From the NCBI GenBank assembly GCA_027488055.1, contig JAIYCK010000268.1:1-32117 (forward strand): 32,117 nucleotides of DNA, read 5' to 3'. Below the pieces are notes generated by a model that saw only the letters and a list, made by a program, of their open reading frames with translations, was not told the DNA's origin and searched no databases. Both the position numbers and the translations under genes were made by a program. Shown in pieces: positions 6,383 to 14,745 of this stretch. This DNA is from Flavobacteriales bacterium. Its GTDB lineage: Bacteria > Bacteroidota > Bacteroidia > Flavobacteriales_D > Sanyastnellaceae. Every line of letters begins with the position of its first letter. The first letter of the stretch is position 1.

Positions 6383-7716
6383 GTACAGAAAAAAAACATA
6401 ACATCGATGACCTCATTCCTGAAGGATGGGAATTCCGCGAGGAATACATGGAGCAAGCTCTGACCTGCCTCCATCGACAGCGCGTCTGGATGAAATGGCG
6501 AAAAACCATGTTGTGGATGTCCGCGGCCTCAATCATTGTATTGATTGGAGCATCGCTTTTGCATGTTTGCTCCAATCCAACTGTACTTTCTGCGTCCGAA
6601 GCGAAATTGAGTCATTCGAATTTGGACACCTCTGCAATTCAGTCAAATGCTCTTCAAAGCAAAGACGAACCAAAACTTTCAAACGCTCCGAGTGCTGCTT
6701 CGAATGTCCATGAGGCTGTGGAACAGTTCGTTGATGACAAACTATCTAACCATACCGATATCCATGCGCATGCATCAACGAAAATGGTGAACACATCAAA
6801 AACGAAGTCAAATCAAAACAGTACCAAGCACCATCCTATACCGTCAAATCACCTTGACGAAATAGAAACGGACTCCAACGATCAAATTGCAGATGAACGC
6901 CATCGAGTGAATGAAACCCCGCAGGAGGACTTCTCGAAAAAAGTCCAAATTCCATCACCAAGGTATTCCAATGTTTTGATGAATGCTCAAGCTGAATCCG
7001 GAAAAACTGGCGATGAAACAATAATGATGCGGAGAGATGCTTTTGCCCCGCTCCAATCACTGAATACACAATTACCCATTCCAGCATCATTGCGTCCCAA
7101 TGGAAATTCGATTGGTCTCGGTTCATCGCATCAAATTTGGGCATTCGCAGGCAATGCCATGTGGGCAGACTATGGCCGCCCATTGAACTCACTAAATTTC
7201 CAGCCCATTGTTGGTATTGGTTATGGCTACCGAGTTCACCCCAAATGGTATCTTCGCGCTCAATTGGCATATTCGTCTATACAGAATCCAGGGGCCATAT
7301 TCCAACAAACTCAAAACTATTATGACTATCAAAAATGGCAATCCAACACCAAAATAACGACCAATCGATTGCATTATGGGTCTGTTCAATTCGCCGTCAA
7401 TTGTGCGATCAATAAGCAATGGAATGCCGCCTTCGGCCTAATGAGTAGCATTAAATTAACAGGCAGCAATACAATACTTGATACTGATATCTACGAACAG
7501 GTTCAAGAACGCAAAGAGACGGGTTATGTAAGCGGATTCAAACGTTTCAATTACGGAGCAACAGCCGCCTTGGATCGTCGAATCAATCAAAGGGTCTCAC
7601 TTGGATTTCAATATATACTTGGGCTAACCGATGTTTCGGACGACGCTGTATTCGGAGAGAAAACGAAGCAGTCCAATTCGCAACTTAATCTCATCATAAG
7701 CTATAGATTCAAATGA
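6379..7716 (+). CDS. Putative anti-sigma-type membrane protein with C-terminal outer-membrane beta-barrel-like domain
   Basis: 445 residues in three parts. A short N-terminal segment (1-43, charged, with EGWEFREEYMEQALTCLHRQ) precedes one hydrophobic helix (about 44-63, LWMSAASIIVLIGASLLHV) with basic residues before it, so the N-terminus should be cytoplasmic. Then comes a low-complexity Ser/Asn/Lys/His-rich linker (about 65-235). The end (about 250-445) has alternating beta strands as in small outer-membrane barrels: WAFAGNAMWADYG, FQPIVGIGYGYRVHPKWYLRAQLAYS, and a last strand ending LNLIISYRFK. The place right after an ECF sigma factor, with overlapping codons, suggests that the N-terminal segment binds the sigma factor. 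I cannot recognise a standard anti-sigma domain in it. The layout would span both membranes in one chain. Confidence is good for the architecture and moderate for the role. Confidence 0.7.
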   Translation: MSTEKKHNIDDLIPEGWEFREEYMEQALTCLHRQRVWMKWRKTMLWMSAASIIVLIGASLLHVCSNPTVLSASEAKLSHSNLDTSAIQSNALQSKDEPKLSNAPSAASNVHEAVEQFVDDKLSNHTDIHAHASTKMVNTSKTKSNQNSTKHHPIPSNHLDEIETDSNDQIADERHRVNETPQEDFSKKVQIPSPRYSNVLMNAQAESGKTGDETIMMRRDAFAPLQSLNTQLPIPASLRPNGNSIGLGSSHQIWAFAGNAMWADYGRPLNSLNFQPIVGIGYGYRVHPKWYLRAQLAYSSIQNPGAIFQQTQNYYDYQKWQSNTKITTNRLHYGSVQFAVNCAINKQWNAAFGLMSSIKLTGSNTILDTDIYEQVQERKETGYVSGFKRFNYGATAALDRRINQRVSLGFQYILGLTDVSDDAVFGEKTKQSNSQLNLIISYRFK

Positions 7717-8840
7717 AAAATATTTTCTATTTCTTCTCATTGATGCTTGGTCTTGTTTCTTGCAAAGACAAGACCATCGAAGATATTGTCGCAACGCAAC
7801 CTGTTTTCACCTTTAGCGGCAACATCAATGGTTCTCCGCTGCATATAGCCGCAGGTGTGGATACCTATGAATCGCATTTTGTTACGGAACAAGACTTTTT
7901 TGGAATCTACAATTACAACAGTATGCTAAGTCCCGGCGGATGCAACCAATGCGGACCTTCGATCAAAATAAAATTATTTGGACTTGAAGAGAAAGGCCCA
8001 AACGACTTGCCCAACTCTGCCATTGACCTTGCGGTGGATTCAAGGGAATACCTGACGCTTCTTTCGACTACCAACAATTTGTCCTTCCATTTTTTCGCCA
8101 ATCAAAACGACAATGATTTGGATCATTATTGGAGCTTTGGCGATGGCGGAATTTCTACTCAAAACGATCCCGAACACACCTATGACTTACCGGGAACTTA
8201 CACGGTAACACACACCATCGAAAATGCAGAAAATGTAAGTTCGACTGTTTCATTCATCATCGAAGCAGGAGTACCCAACTCTTTCTGCAGTTTGCCTTTT
8301 CAAGTGAATGAGAATGGACCCAACAATTTTCATTTCCATCACCCCTTCAACTTACCACCGTTCTTGGACAATGTCATTTGGACCATATCCGATGACGACG
8401 GCGCAGTGATTTATTCTACGAATCAAGACAATTTCGCATATAACCTTCCAGCAGATGAGGAGTTTGAAATATGTTTGATTTTTGTCAATGAAATAACCGG
8501 ATGCGAAGGATCTTACTGCCTAACTATCGACAATAATGAAGGTCCGTTTATTGATCCAGGATTTCAAATTGCTCCAGATCCTGTAATGCCCACGATCGGC
8601 AAAGTGGTAGTGGAATACCGAGATATCAATGGACAACTTTATCATAGTGCCATTGAAGAAAACAACATCAATGGTTTCGAAATTATTGAAAGCTCATTAT
8701 ACACTCCATTGTATGCCGGATCTCCAATCACGCGGAAGCTAAGTATCCTCCTGAACTGCACACTTGAAAATACAAATGATGCAAACGATCATATAACTCT
8801 TGAAAATGCACAAGCCATATTCGCTTTTGGCATAGAATAA
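7713..8840 (+). CDS. Lipoprotein with PKD domain
   Basis: 375 residues. Signal peptide with lipobox LVSC (Cys17) points to a lipoprotein. After an N-terminal beta-rich region (27-115, with CNQC at 77-80) comes a PKD domain (about 123-184: YWSFGDGGISTQNDPEHTYDLPGTYTVTH), a beta-sandwich usually found in extracellular adhesion and carbohydrate-binding proteins. The C-terminal half (190-375) is not recognised. The start overlaps the stop of the preceding gene (ATGA), and the next gene starts one base after its stop, so all four genes should be made together. It is probably surface-exposed or periplasmic, and may act with the barrel-like protein or the large T9SS protein. Function unknown. Confidence 0.78.
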   Translation: MKNIFYFFSLMLGLVSCKDKTIEDIVATQPVFTFSGNINGSPLHIAAGVDTYESHFVTEQDFFGIYNYNSMLSPGGCNQCGPSIKIKLFGLEEKGPNDLPNSAIDLAVDSREYLTLLSTTNNLSFHFFANQNDNDLDHYWSFGDGGISTQNDPEHTYDLPGTYTVTHTIENAENVSSTVSFIIEAGVPNSFCSLPFQVNENGPNNFHFHHPFNLPPFLDNVIWTISDDDGAVIYSTNQDNFAYNLPADEEFEICLIFVNEITGCEGSYCLTIDNNEGPFIDPGFQIAPDPVMPTIGKVVVEYRDINGQLYHSAIEENNINGFEIIESSLYTPLYAGSPITRKLSILLNCTLENTNDANDHITLENAQAIFAFGIE

Positions 8841-8841
8841 A

Positions 8842-11800
8842 ATGCCCCACCTTGTGAAACAATTCAAGTATCTCCTTTGCGTTATGGTCTCTCTTTGGAT
8901 TCTTCTGAATTCCAATGAGATCCTTGCTCAAGATTTTCCACCTGTGGCAGCCAATGTCATGAATTTTCCGACGGGCTCATACATCATCCCAATGGATAAT
9001 GCGCACCAGGCGCTGAACGGCGAACCATTTAATCTTCAAGCCTACGGCCTTTTATACCAATTGCTCGAAGCTGGTGTACCCGTGCATTGGGCCATTGCAA
9101 GCGGCAAACAAAAAGACGCGATCGATTTTTCCATTATGTGTTCTCGCTTATATCCATCTGTTACGGCGTCATCGCTGCAAGATTTTCGCGCAGGCGCATT
9201 TATCATTGACGCGAACGATATTGGAAACATCCCCAATTGTGCAGGGAGCACCAATCTTTTGATTGATAACCTCATAATCAACTATGGCAATCAAGTAGCA
9301 GTATATCAATCCCAACAAACATTTGATGCGGATATTCGGTATATTCTTACCAATGCCCCTGTCCTCGCTATTCTTGATGATGGCGGATTCAGTGAAACAG
9401 GCTATGAATTGCTCGACTATGTGGACATCCCCTATACACTTATCGGCTACAATGCTTTTGCTCAAAACAATGCCTGCTACACCATGATTGCGCAACCCCA
9501 TTTAAGTGCAGCGGATGTGGATGCCGCCTATGCAGGAATTGTTACCGCATTCATCAACAACGGCGGCAACTTTTTCGCACAATGTGCCGCCGTTCAAGCC
9601 TTTGAGGAGAATGCCAATTATTTGACCACAACTGGTTTTACATACTTCAGCCAGAATCAAATGAACACCAATTTCATTTATGAAAGCAACGATATGCCCG
9701 TGATGCAATTCGAAGGTCCCGTGCTGGGTTTCGGTGTTGGTTCTACAAGTAATTTCGCCCTAGAAGCACAATGGATGCCTTATGCCTATCCGTGCATTTC
9801 TGGTAACAACGAAGACAATGTGCAATCTTTTCTTGTTGCAGCAGGTGATTACAATGGTGCAACCATTGGAGGCAATATTTTTTATCTCGGTGGTCATAAC
9901 TACACACCCCAACAAACCATACAAAGTGGCGGTGGGGGTGGGGGTGGCAATTCGTTTGATTCGGATGTCATCGAAAGCTACAATCTCAATCGTGTATTTC
10001 TCAACGCCGCATTTGTTCCCGCATCTTGGGCTACGCCCTGCGCCGCGCCCAACCAATGCATCTGCCCTGGTCAATCGGGGAATATCGGATGTGGATTTGA
10101 TCTCAATATCGGTTATGCGTGGACCCCATCGGCAACATTGAGCTGCAGCGACTGTCCCAATCCCACAGCTACTCCCACTCAAACGACAGTCTATACCGTG
10201 GAATCTGGCAATGGATGCTCCAGTGTATCAATGACGGTATTTGTAGACTGTCCCATAAGCAATACCATCTCGGCCTCTGGTGATACTATTTGTCCTAATA
10301 ATTGTGCGACAATTCATCTTGCAACTGATCTCATGGAAGGAATTGCCACGGTAATGATCAACGGTACCGAATATCCATTCGGTCCAACGTACGAATTTTG
10401 TCCAACCCAAACTACCTTATACGAAATCATTGTGACCGACTCCATCGGCACTTCGTTTAGCACTGAAGCAACGATAGACGTTTTGGAAGTACCCACGGCA
10501 GGAATTACGGGCGGAACGCCATGCATGGAAACCAATGTCTCCTATACGGCCAACAATATGACCAATCCAACTTGGATGAGCAATGCCACCCTGTCATGCA
10601 CCATTTGTGACGCCACTTCGGTCGCAGTTCTAAACAATTTTACATTGGTCGCCATCGATGTCTCCGTCGATGGATGCACATATACCGATACACTGGAGGT
10701 GGTGGCCATTCCTAGCCCTGCAATAACAGTCAATAACGGATCCATTTGCATGGGCGAATTTATTACCCTTACCGCCAATGGCGCTGACAATTATTTCTGG
10801 CCCCTGCAAAATTTGGTGGGCCCGCAGATAGCTGCCAATCCCACCGCAAGCGGTCCCATTATGGTCATAGGAACCAATCAAGGTCTTTGTTCGGACACCT
10901 CCTATGCGCAGGTTACCGTTTTGCCTATCCAATCCGTTGTGATCGAAGAATATGTTAACATCTGCGAGAACGACAGTTGCGCTATACTCTCCACCGCAGC
11001 GCTTGCCGATATCGCTTGGTATGATATCGATGGCAACTTTGTCAGCACTTCGCATTCCATCCAAGTCTGTCCCGATGAAGAAACTTTTTACGTGGCCACA
11101 ACTACCGATCAAGGTTGCTTTTTGCCGGATACGGTCTCGGTCTATCTGGTTCCTTTACCCGATGTTTCCACCACCAACGATACGATCGTGTGCCCTGGTG
11201 AGATTATACAACTCCAAGCTTATGGGGCCGATACATATCTATGGCAAAACAGCAATGGCTCATTGGAAGTGATCGAAGATCTATTACAAGTCTTTTATCC
11301 TTATGAATTGGTCGTTGCAGGAACCGATACTGCCGGATGCATCAGTTATGACACGTTAATAATTGAGACGTTTCCGCAACCCATAGCTGCATTCAACACC
11401 AATCCAACGGAGTTGTTTTTTGCCGCAGCACCCATCCAATTCATCAATATCAGTCTCGATGCGGATTGTTATTCATGGAGTTTGGGTGATGGATATCATA
11501 CCAATACCGATAACCTCACTTATTCCTATGAACTACCTGGATTTTACGTTGCCGAATTGGCTGCTTGCAATGAGTTTGGGTGTTATGATACTACCTTGAA
11601 AGGAATATTAATCAATCATGAATTTCACTATTATTTACCCACCGCTTTTACCCCCAACAACAATGATTTGATCAACAATGTATTTCAAATCGAAGGTATG
11701 AGTATTAGCGACGAGAATTTCGAACTTACCATTTTCAATCGATGGGGTGAAATGATCTATCAAATGCACGATCCCCATGATGTTTGGTTGGGTAACCATT

Positions 11801-11916
11801 ACAAGAACGAAAACTATTATGTACCTGACGGTGTATACAATTGGCGACTTAAAGTGATGGATGAATATAGTAAAATAAAATACGAGGATGCCGGACATGT
11901 GGTCATCTTAAGATAG
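8842..11916 (+). CDS. Large T9SS type B (gliding-motility C-terminal) secreted protein with amidotransferase-like N-terminal domain
   Basis: 1024 residues. Signal peptide (about 1-30, ending ILAQ). N-terminal alpha/beta domain (about 40-395): SYIIPMDNAHQALNGEPFNL, AYGLLYQLLEAGVPVHWAI, ILDDGGFSE, GGNFFAQCAAVQAFE (Cys248), FYLGGHNY (His352) and LNRVFLNAAFVP. The Cys in a tight turn and the Gly-Gly-His resemble, loosely, class I amidotransferase or ThuA-like folds; whether it is an enzyme is not known. A seven-glycine run is at 363-369. Then come several immunoglobulin-like repeats (about 395-850, with TLSCSDCPNPTATPTQTTVY), a PKD-like domain (about 853-925), and the type B sorting domain (930-1024: PTAFTPNNND, LTIFNRWGEMIYQM, VPDGVYNWRLKV). 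Export by T9SS, and probably surface attachment, is expected. It is the last gene of the sigma-factor operon. Confidence 0.85.
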   Translation: MPHLVKQFKYLLCVMVSLWILLNSNEILAQDFPPVAANVMNFPTGSYIIPMDNAHQALNGEPFNLQAYGLLYQLLEAGVPVHWAIASGKQKDAIDFSIMCSRLYPSVTASSLQDFRAGAFIIDANDIGNIPNCAGSTNLLIDNLIINYGNQVAVYQSQQTFDADIRYILTNAPVLAILDDGGFSETGYELLDYVDIPYTLIGYNAFAQNNACYTMIAQPHLSAADVDAAYAGIVTAFINNGGNFFAQCAAVQAFEENANYLTTTGFTYFSQNQMNTNFIYESNDMPVMQFEGPVLGFGVGSTSNFALEAQWMPYAYPCISGNNEDNVQSFLVAAGDYNGATIGGNIFYLGGHNYTPQQTIQSGGGGGGGNSFDSDVIESYNLNRVFLNAAFVPASWATPCAAPNQCICPGQSGNIGCGFDLNIGYAWTPSATLSCSDCPNPTATPTQTTVYTVESGNGCSSVSMTVFVDCPISNTISASGDTICPNNCATIHLATDLMEGIATVMINGTEYPFGPTYEFCPTQTTLYEIIVTDSIGTSFSTEATIDVLEVPTAGITGGTPCMETNVSYTANNMTNPTWMSNATLSCTICDATSVAVLNNFTLVAIDVSVDGCTYTDTLEVVAIPSPAITVNNGSICMGEFITLTANGADNYFWPLQNLVGPQIAANPTASGPIMVIGTNQGLCSDTSYAQVTVLPIQSVVIEEYVNICENDSCAILSTAALADIAWYDIDGNFVSTSHSIQVCPDEETFYVATTTDQGCFLPDTVSVYLVPLPDVSTTNDTIVCPGEIIQLQAYGADTYLWQNSNGSLEVIEDLLQVFYPYELVVAGTDTAGCISYDTLIIETFPQPIAAFNTNPTELFFAAAPIQFINISLDADCYSWSLGDGYHTNTDNLTYSYELPGFYVAELAACNEFGCYDTTLKGILINHEFHYYLPTAFTPNNNDLINNVFQIEGMSISDENFELTIFNRWGEMIYQMHDPHDVWLGNHYKNENYYVPDGVYNWRLKVMDEYSKIKYEDAGHVVILR

Positions 11917-11977
11917 CCATTCACCGAATGAAATCAGCCTCTCACCGATTCATCAGATAATTACTTGGTATGGTACT

Positions 11978-11985
11978 TAGTTTTG
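11978..11985 (+). promoter_or_regulatory. Candidate -7 box for the ABC/two-component operon
   Basis: TAGTTTTG matches TAnnTTTG exactly, 20 bases before the ABC ATPase start. No TTG is found at 17-23 bases upstream, so the -33 element is absent or weak. There is no clear hairpin terminator after the preceding T9SS gene in the 60 bases before it. Confidence 0.45.
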
Positions 11986-12005
11986 GAGACAACTAATACA
12001 TACCC

Positions 12006-12920
12006 ATGTATACCCTACAAACAAAACAGCTCTCCCACCGCTTTGGGAATGGTCAAATGGCCGTTGATCATATCAACCTTCAGGTCCCTGACCAATCCAT
12101 CTATTGCTTCTTAGGCCCGAATGGTGCGGGGAAAACCACCACACTGAGACTGCTTCTCGGTCTAATCAAGCCAACGGCAGGTACAATCAACTTCTTTCCC
12201 AATCACCCTTCACCGAATCGAGTAGCGCTCATGCAACGCATTGGAGCATGCATTGAAGTCCCCTCCTTATTTCATCATCTCACGGCCGTTCAAAACGTAG
12301 CCATCTGCGCCAACGCATATCGGACTCCGAAATCCAGAATGGACGAAGTATTGCAACTTTTGGGACTGGCAGATGCCAAAAACAAAAAGGTATCACAATT
12401 TTCTCTTGGGATGAAACAGCGACTCAGCATTGCCATCGCCTTGCTGCATCAACCCGAGTTAGTGATCTTAGATGAACCCACCAACGGGCTCGATCCGCAA
12501 GGCATTGCTGAGATACGCTCCACCATTATCGAGCTCAATAAAAATGAAAAGATCACATTTTTGATTTCAAGCCACCTGTTGAGTGAGGTTGAAAAGCTGG
12601 CCACCCATGTCGGCATCATTCACAAAGGCCAGATGAAGTTTCAAGGGACGATGACCGAACTCTATCAGGCATCCTCCAAAGCAGCTAAACTCATTCTCTC
12701 TACAGACAACGACGAGGCCGCTATGCAACTCATTGCCACACATTTTGATATGCAACCAATCGCTTCGGGCGCACTCATCTATTCATCAATCGATCAATCA
12801 CTCAGTCTAAAAATCAATCGCATGTTACACGACCACCGAATAGGCGTGTCGCAGTTGCAATGGCAAGACAACGATTTAGAAACTCACTTTTTACGTCTCA
12901 TTCAAAACCCTACCCTATGA
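12006..12920 (+). CDS. ABC transporter ATP-binding protein (BcrA-like exporter type)
   Basis: 304-residue ATPase of a two-part ABC exporter. Walker A GPNGAGKTTTLRL (37-49), a Q-loop region around 77-85, signature FSLGMKQRLSIA (132-143; Leu-Ser-Leu-Gly variant), Walker B LVILDEPTNGLDP (152-164) and the H-loop SSHLL (188-192) are all present. The C-terminal 90 residues after the ATPase core are as in BcrA/NatA-type subunits. It should power the permease coded right after it, whose ATG overlaps the stop (ATGA). The gene order ATPase, permease, LytS kinase, LytTR regulator suggests export of, or protection from, an antimicrobial or signal peptide. The substrate is not shown by the sequence. Confidence 0.93.
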   Translation: MYTLQTKQLSHRFGNGQMAVDHINLQVPDQSIYCFLGPNGAGKTTTLRLLLGLIKPTAGTINFFPNHPSPNRVALMQRIGACIEVPSLFHHLTAVQNVAICANAYRTPKSRMDEVLQLLGLADAKNKKVSQFSLGMKQRLSIAIALLHQPELVILDEPTNGLDPQGIAEIRSTIIELNKNEKITFLISSHLLSEVEKLATHVGIIHKGQMKFQGTMTELYQASSKAAKLILSTDNDEAAMQLIATHFDMQPIASGALIYSSIDQSLSLKINRMLHDHRIGVSQLQWQDNDLETHFLRLIQNPTL

Positions 12921-13699
12921 ACACTACTTTTGGCCGAAGCCTTCAATGCGAATGGATGAAAACGCGCCATACACCAGCCGTGCGCATTGCCCTCGTGGGT
13001 GCTTTGTTGATTCCATTGATCATGACCATCGCTCAACTGCGCATGCCCAAGACGATGTCCTACAATGCCAATCCCGCAGAATACTGGATCAAACTTTACA
13101 TTCACAGTTGGGAATTCATGGCGGTCCTATTGCTTCCATTCGGGATCATCCTTATCACGAGTATGCTTGTCCAAATTGAATTCAAGAATAACACCTGGAA
13201 ACAGACCCTCATCACTCCGCAAAGTCTTACGTCCATCTACTTTGCCAAATTCGTGATCATCTCAATGCTTTTGTTGTTGTTCTTTGTCAGCTTCAACTTG
13301 TTCATTGTCCTGTCGGGAATCATTCCAGGTTTGTTGCACAGTGACATCGACGTGCCGGCACATTGGCCTCCGCTTTTGAAAATCACCAAAGACATGGCGG
13401 CCATGTGGCTCACATGCCTGCCTTTGCTCGGCCTGCAATACACACTTAGTTTGCGATTCTCCAACTTCATCGTGCCCATCGCCATCGGCCTGGCATGCAT
13501 CATCGCTGGAATATTTGCCCTTCAATGGAGCCAAGGCTATCTCATTCCATTTGCCTACAGCAGTTTCCATTTTATGATCATGTCAGGCCAAGAGAAATTT
13601 CAATTTCCCTACAATATTTATTGGCTTTCCCTCATTTCGTTTGTGGTGTTTGCTGGCGTTGGCTACCTTTCATTCCTATTTAGAAAATACAAAGGTTGA
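12917..13699 (+). CDS. ABC-2-type transporter permease
   Basis: 260 residues with about six membrane segments: around 20-40 (AVRIALVGALLIPLIMTIAQL), 70-95 (FMAVLLLPFGIILITSMLVQ), 115-145 (FVIISMLLLLFFVSFNLFIVLSG), 155-185, 190-205 (FIVPIAIGLACIIAGIFALQW) and the C-terminal YWLSLISFVVFAGVGYLSFL. The pattern, with a soluble loop NTWKQTLITPQSLTSIYFAK between helices 2 and 3, is that of ABC-2 permeases that pair with BcrA-type ATPases. ATG 12917 overlaps the ATPase stop; a longer frame upstream to 12860 runs inside the ATPase gene and is not needed. The following kinase starts on a TTG that overlaps this gene's TGA. Confidence 0.88.
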   Translation: MNTTFGRSLQCEWMKTRHTPAVRIALVGALLIPLIMTIAQLRMPKTMSYNANPAEYWIKLYIHSWEFMAVLLLPFGIILITSMLVQIEFKNNTWKQTLITPQSLTSIYFAKFVIISMLLLLFFVSFNLFIVLSGIIPGLLHSDIDVPAHWPPLLKITKDMAAMWLTCLPLLGLQYTLSLRFSNFIVPIAIGLACIIAGIFALQWSQGYLIPFAYSSFHFMIMSGQEKFQFPYNIYWLSLISFVVFAGVGYLSFLFRKYKG

Positions 13700-14745
13700 T
13701 ACGAAAATTCTCAATACCTCTATTGCACGTGGGCTACTGGTTGATGTACAGCCTGCTTTTCTTGGTATTGTATGTATTTCTGGCGCTTAGCGGCCTCCAG
13801 CACAATCAAGACCCCAAGACCATTCTTGTGTCGTGGATGAAAATAATTGTCGGATTCGCTTATGTGCCTGCCATCATCGGTTTCTATTATGGCTATTGCA
13901 TTGCCTTTCCCAAATATCTTGCTCAAAGGAAGATCAAGGTTTTGATTGGAAAAAGCATCATAGCTTCCATCGTTTCTGCGCTTTTTGGTGGCCTCGCATT
14001 GTCGTTCATTTTTCGATATAATATTATGTGGAATGATGGACTTCAATCGGCGATTCCCCAACTTATGTTGATGTCATTCATTGGCGCGATCAATTTGGTG
14101 CTTGGGAGTGTCATTCGAGGATTTGTGCAGTCCACCATAGACATTTCGATCAAAGAATCTCTTGAACGCGAGCGCTTGCAACTTGAAATGCATCTCCTTC
14201 GCATACAAGTCAATCCGCATTTCTTATTCAACACACTCAACAATATAGACGCATTGATCAAAATCAATCCAGTCAAGGCTTCCGAATACCTCCATAAGCT
14301 AAGTCAATTTATGAGGCAGTTGGTGTATCAAACCGAAGATGCTTGGCAGCCCTTGGATCGCGAAATCTTACTCATCGAAGACTATGTTGAATTGCAGCAA
14401 CTTCGATCCAATGATCCCATTCAGATCAATTGGTCCATCCAGGGACCTACAGAAGATGCACTTGTCCCACCGATGTTACTGCTGCCTCTTATCGAAAACT
14501 GTTTTAAGCATGGACTCATACAGCTTCCACATCCATTGACCATTCGCATCAACGCAGATGTGCATGGCATCCAAATAACATTTATCAATACGATCGATGC
14601 CTCTAACTCTAGTATAGCTGGTGGATTGGGCCTTGAACTCACGCGAAAGAGACTATTGGCCATGTATGGAAATTCGGCTGAACTCAAAGCCGGTTCAACA
14701 GTGGATGGCTATATCCAAACCATATCCATTACAAACACCATATGA
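13696..14745 (+). CDS. LytS/YehU-type sensor histidine kinase
   Basis: 349 residues. Four membrane helices in the first 145 residues (about 9-33, 47-72, 84-107, 120-143) with no obvious large sensor domain, then a short coiled linker (ESLERERLQLEMHLLRIQ) and the His-kinase domain: phospho-acceptor His175 in QVNPHFLFNTLNNIDAL, the N-box PLIENCFKHG (264-273) and the glycine-rich GGLGLELTRKRL (309-320). It phosphorylates a LytTR regulator, coded next. The start is TTG at 13696, overlapping the permease TGA (TTGA), an unusual start that seems fixed by coupling. With no extracellular domain, the kinase may sense through the ABC permease, as known for other exporter-linked kinases; that is an inference. 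Confidence 0.92.
   Translation: MIRKFSIPLLHVGYWLMYSLLFLVLYVFLALSGLQHNQDPKTILVSWMKIIVGFAYVPAIIGFYYGYCIAFPKYLAQRKIKVLIGKSIIASIVSALFGGLALSFIFRYNIMWNDGLQSAIPQLMLMSFIGAINLVLGSVIRGFVQSTIDISIKESLERERLQLEMHLLRIQVNPHFLFNTLNNIDALIKINPVKASEYLHKLSQFMRQLVYQTEDAWQPLDREILLIEDYVELQQLRSNDPIQINWSIQGPTEDALVPPMLLLPLIENCFKHGLIQLPHPLTIRINADVHGIQITFINTIDASNSSIAGGLGLELTRKRLLAMYGNSAELKAGSTVDGYIQTISITNTI

Noticed and set aside
9926..9948. Seven-glycine runs in two T9SS proteins as a mobile or recombination repeat
   Set aside because: The codons differ between the two genes and the flanks are unrelated, so these are protein linkers, not shared DNA repeats.
12860..12916. N-terminal extension of the ABC permease
   Set aside because: Overlaps the end of the ATPase gene; the ATG at 12917 overlaps the stop and gives a normal permease start.
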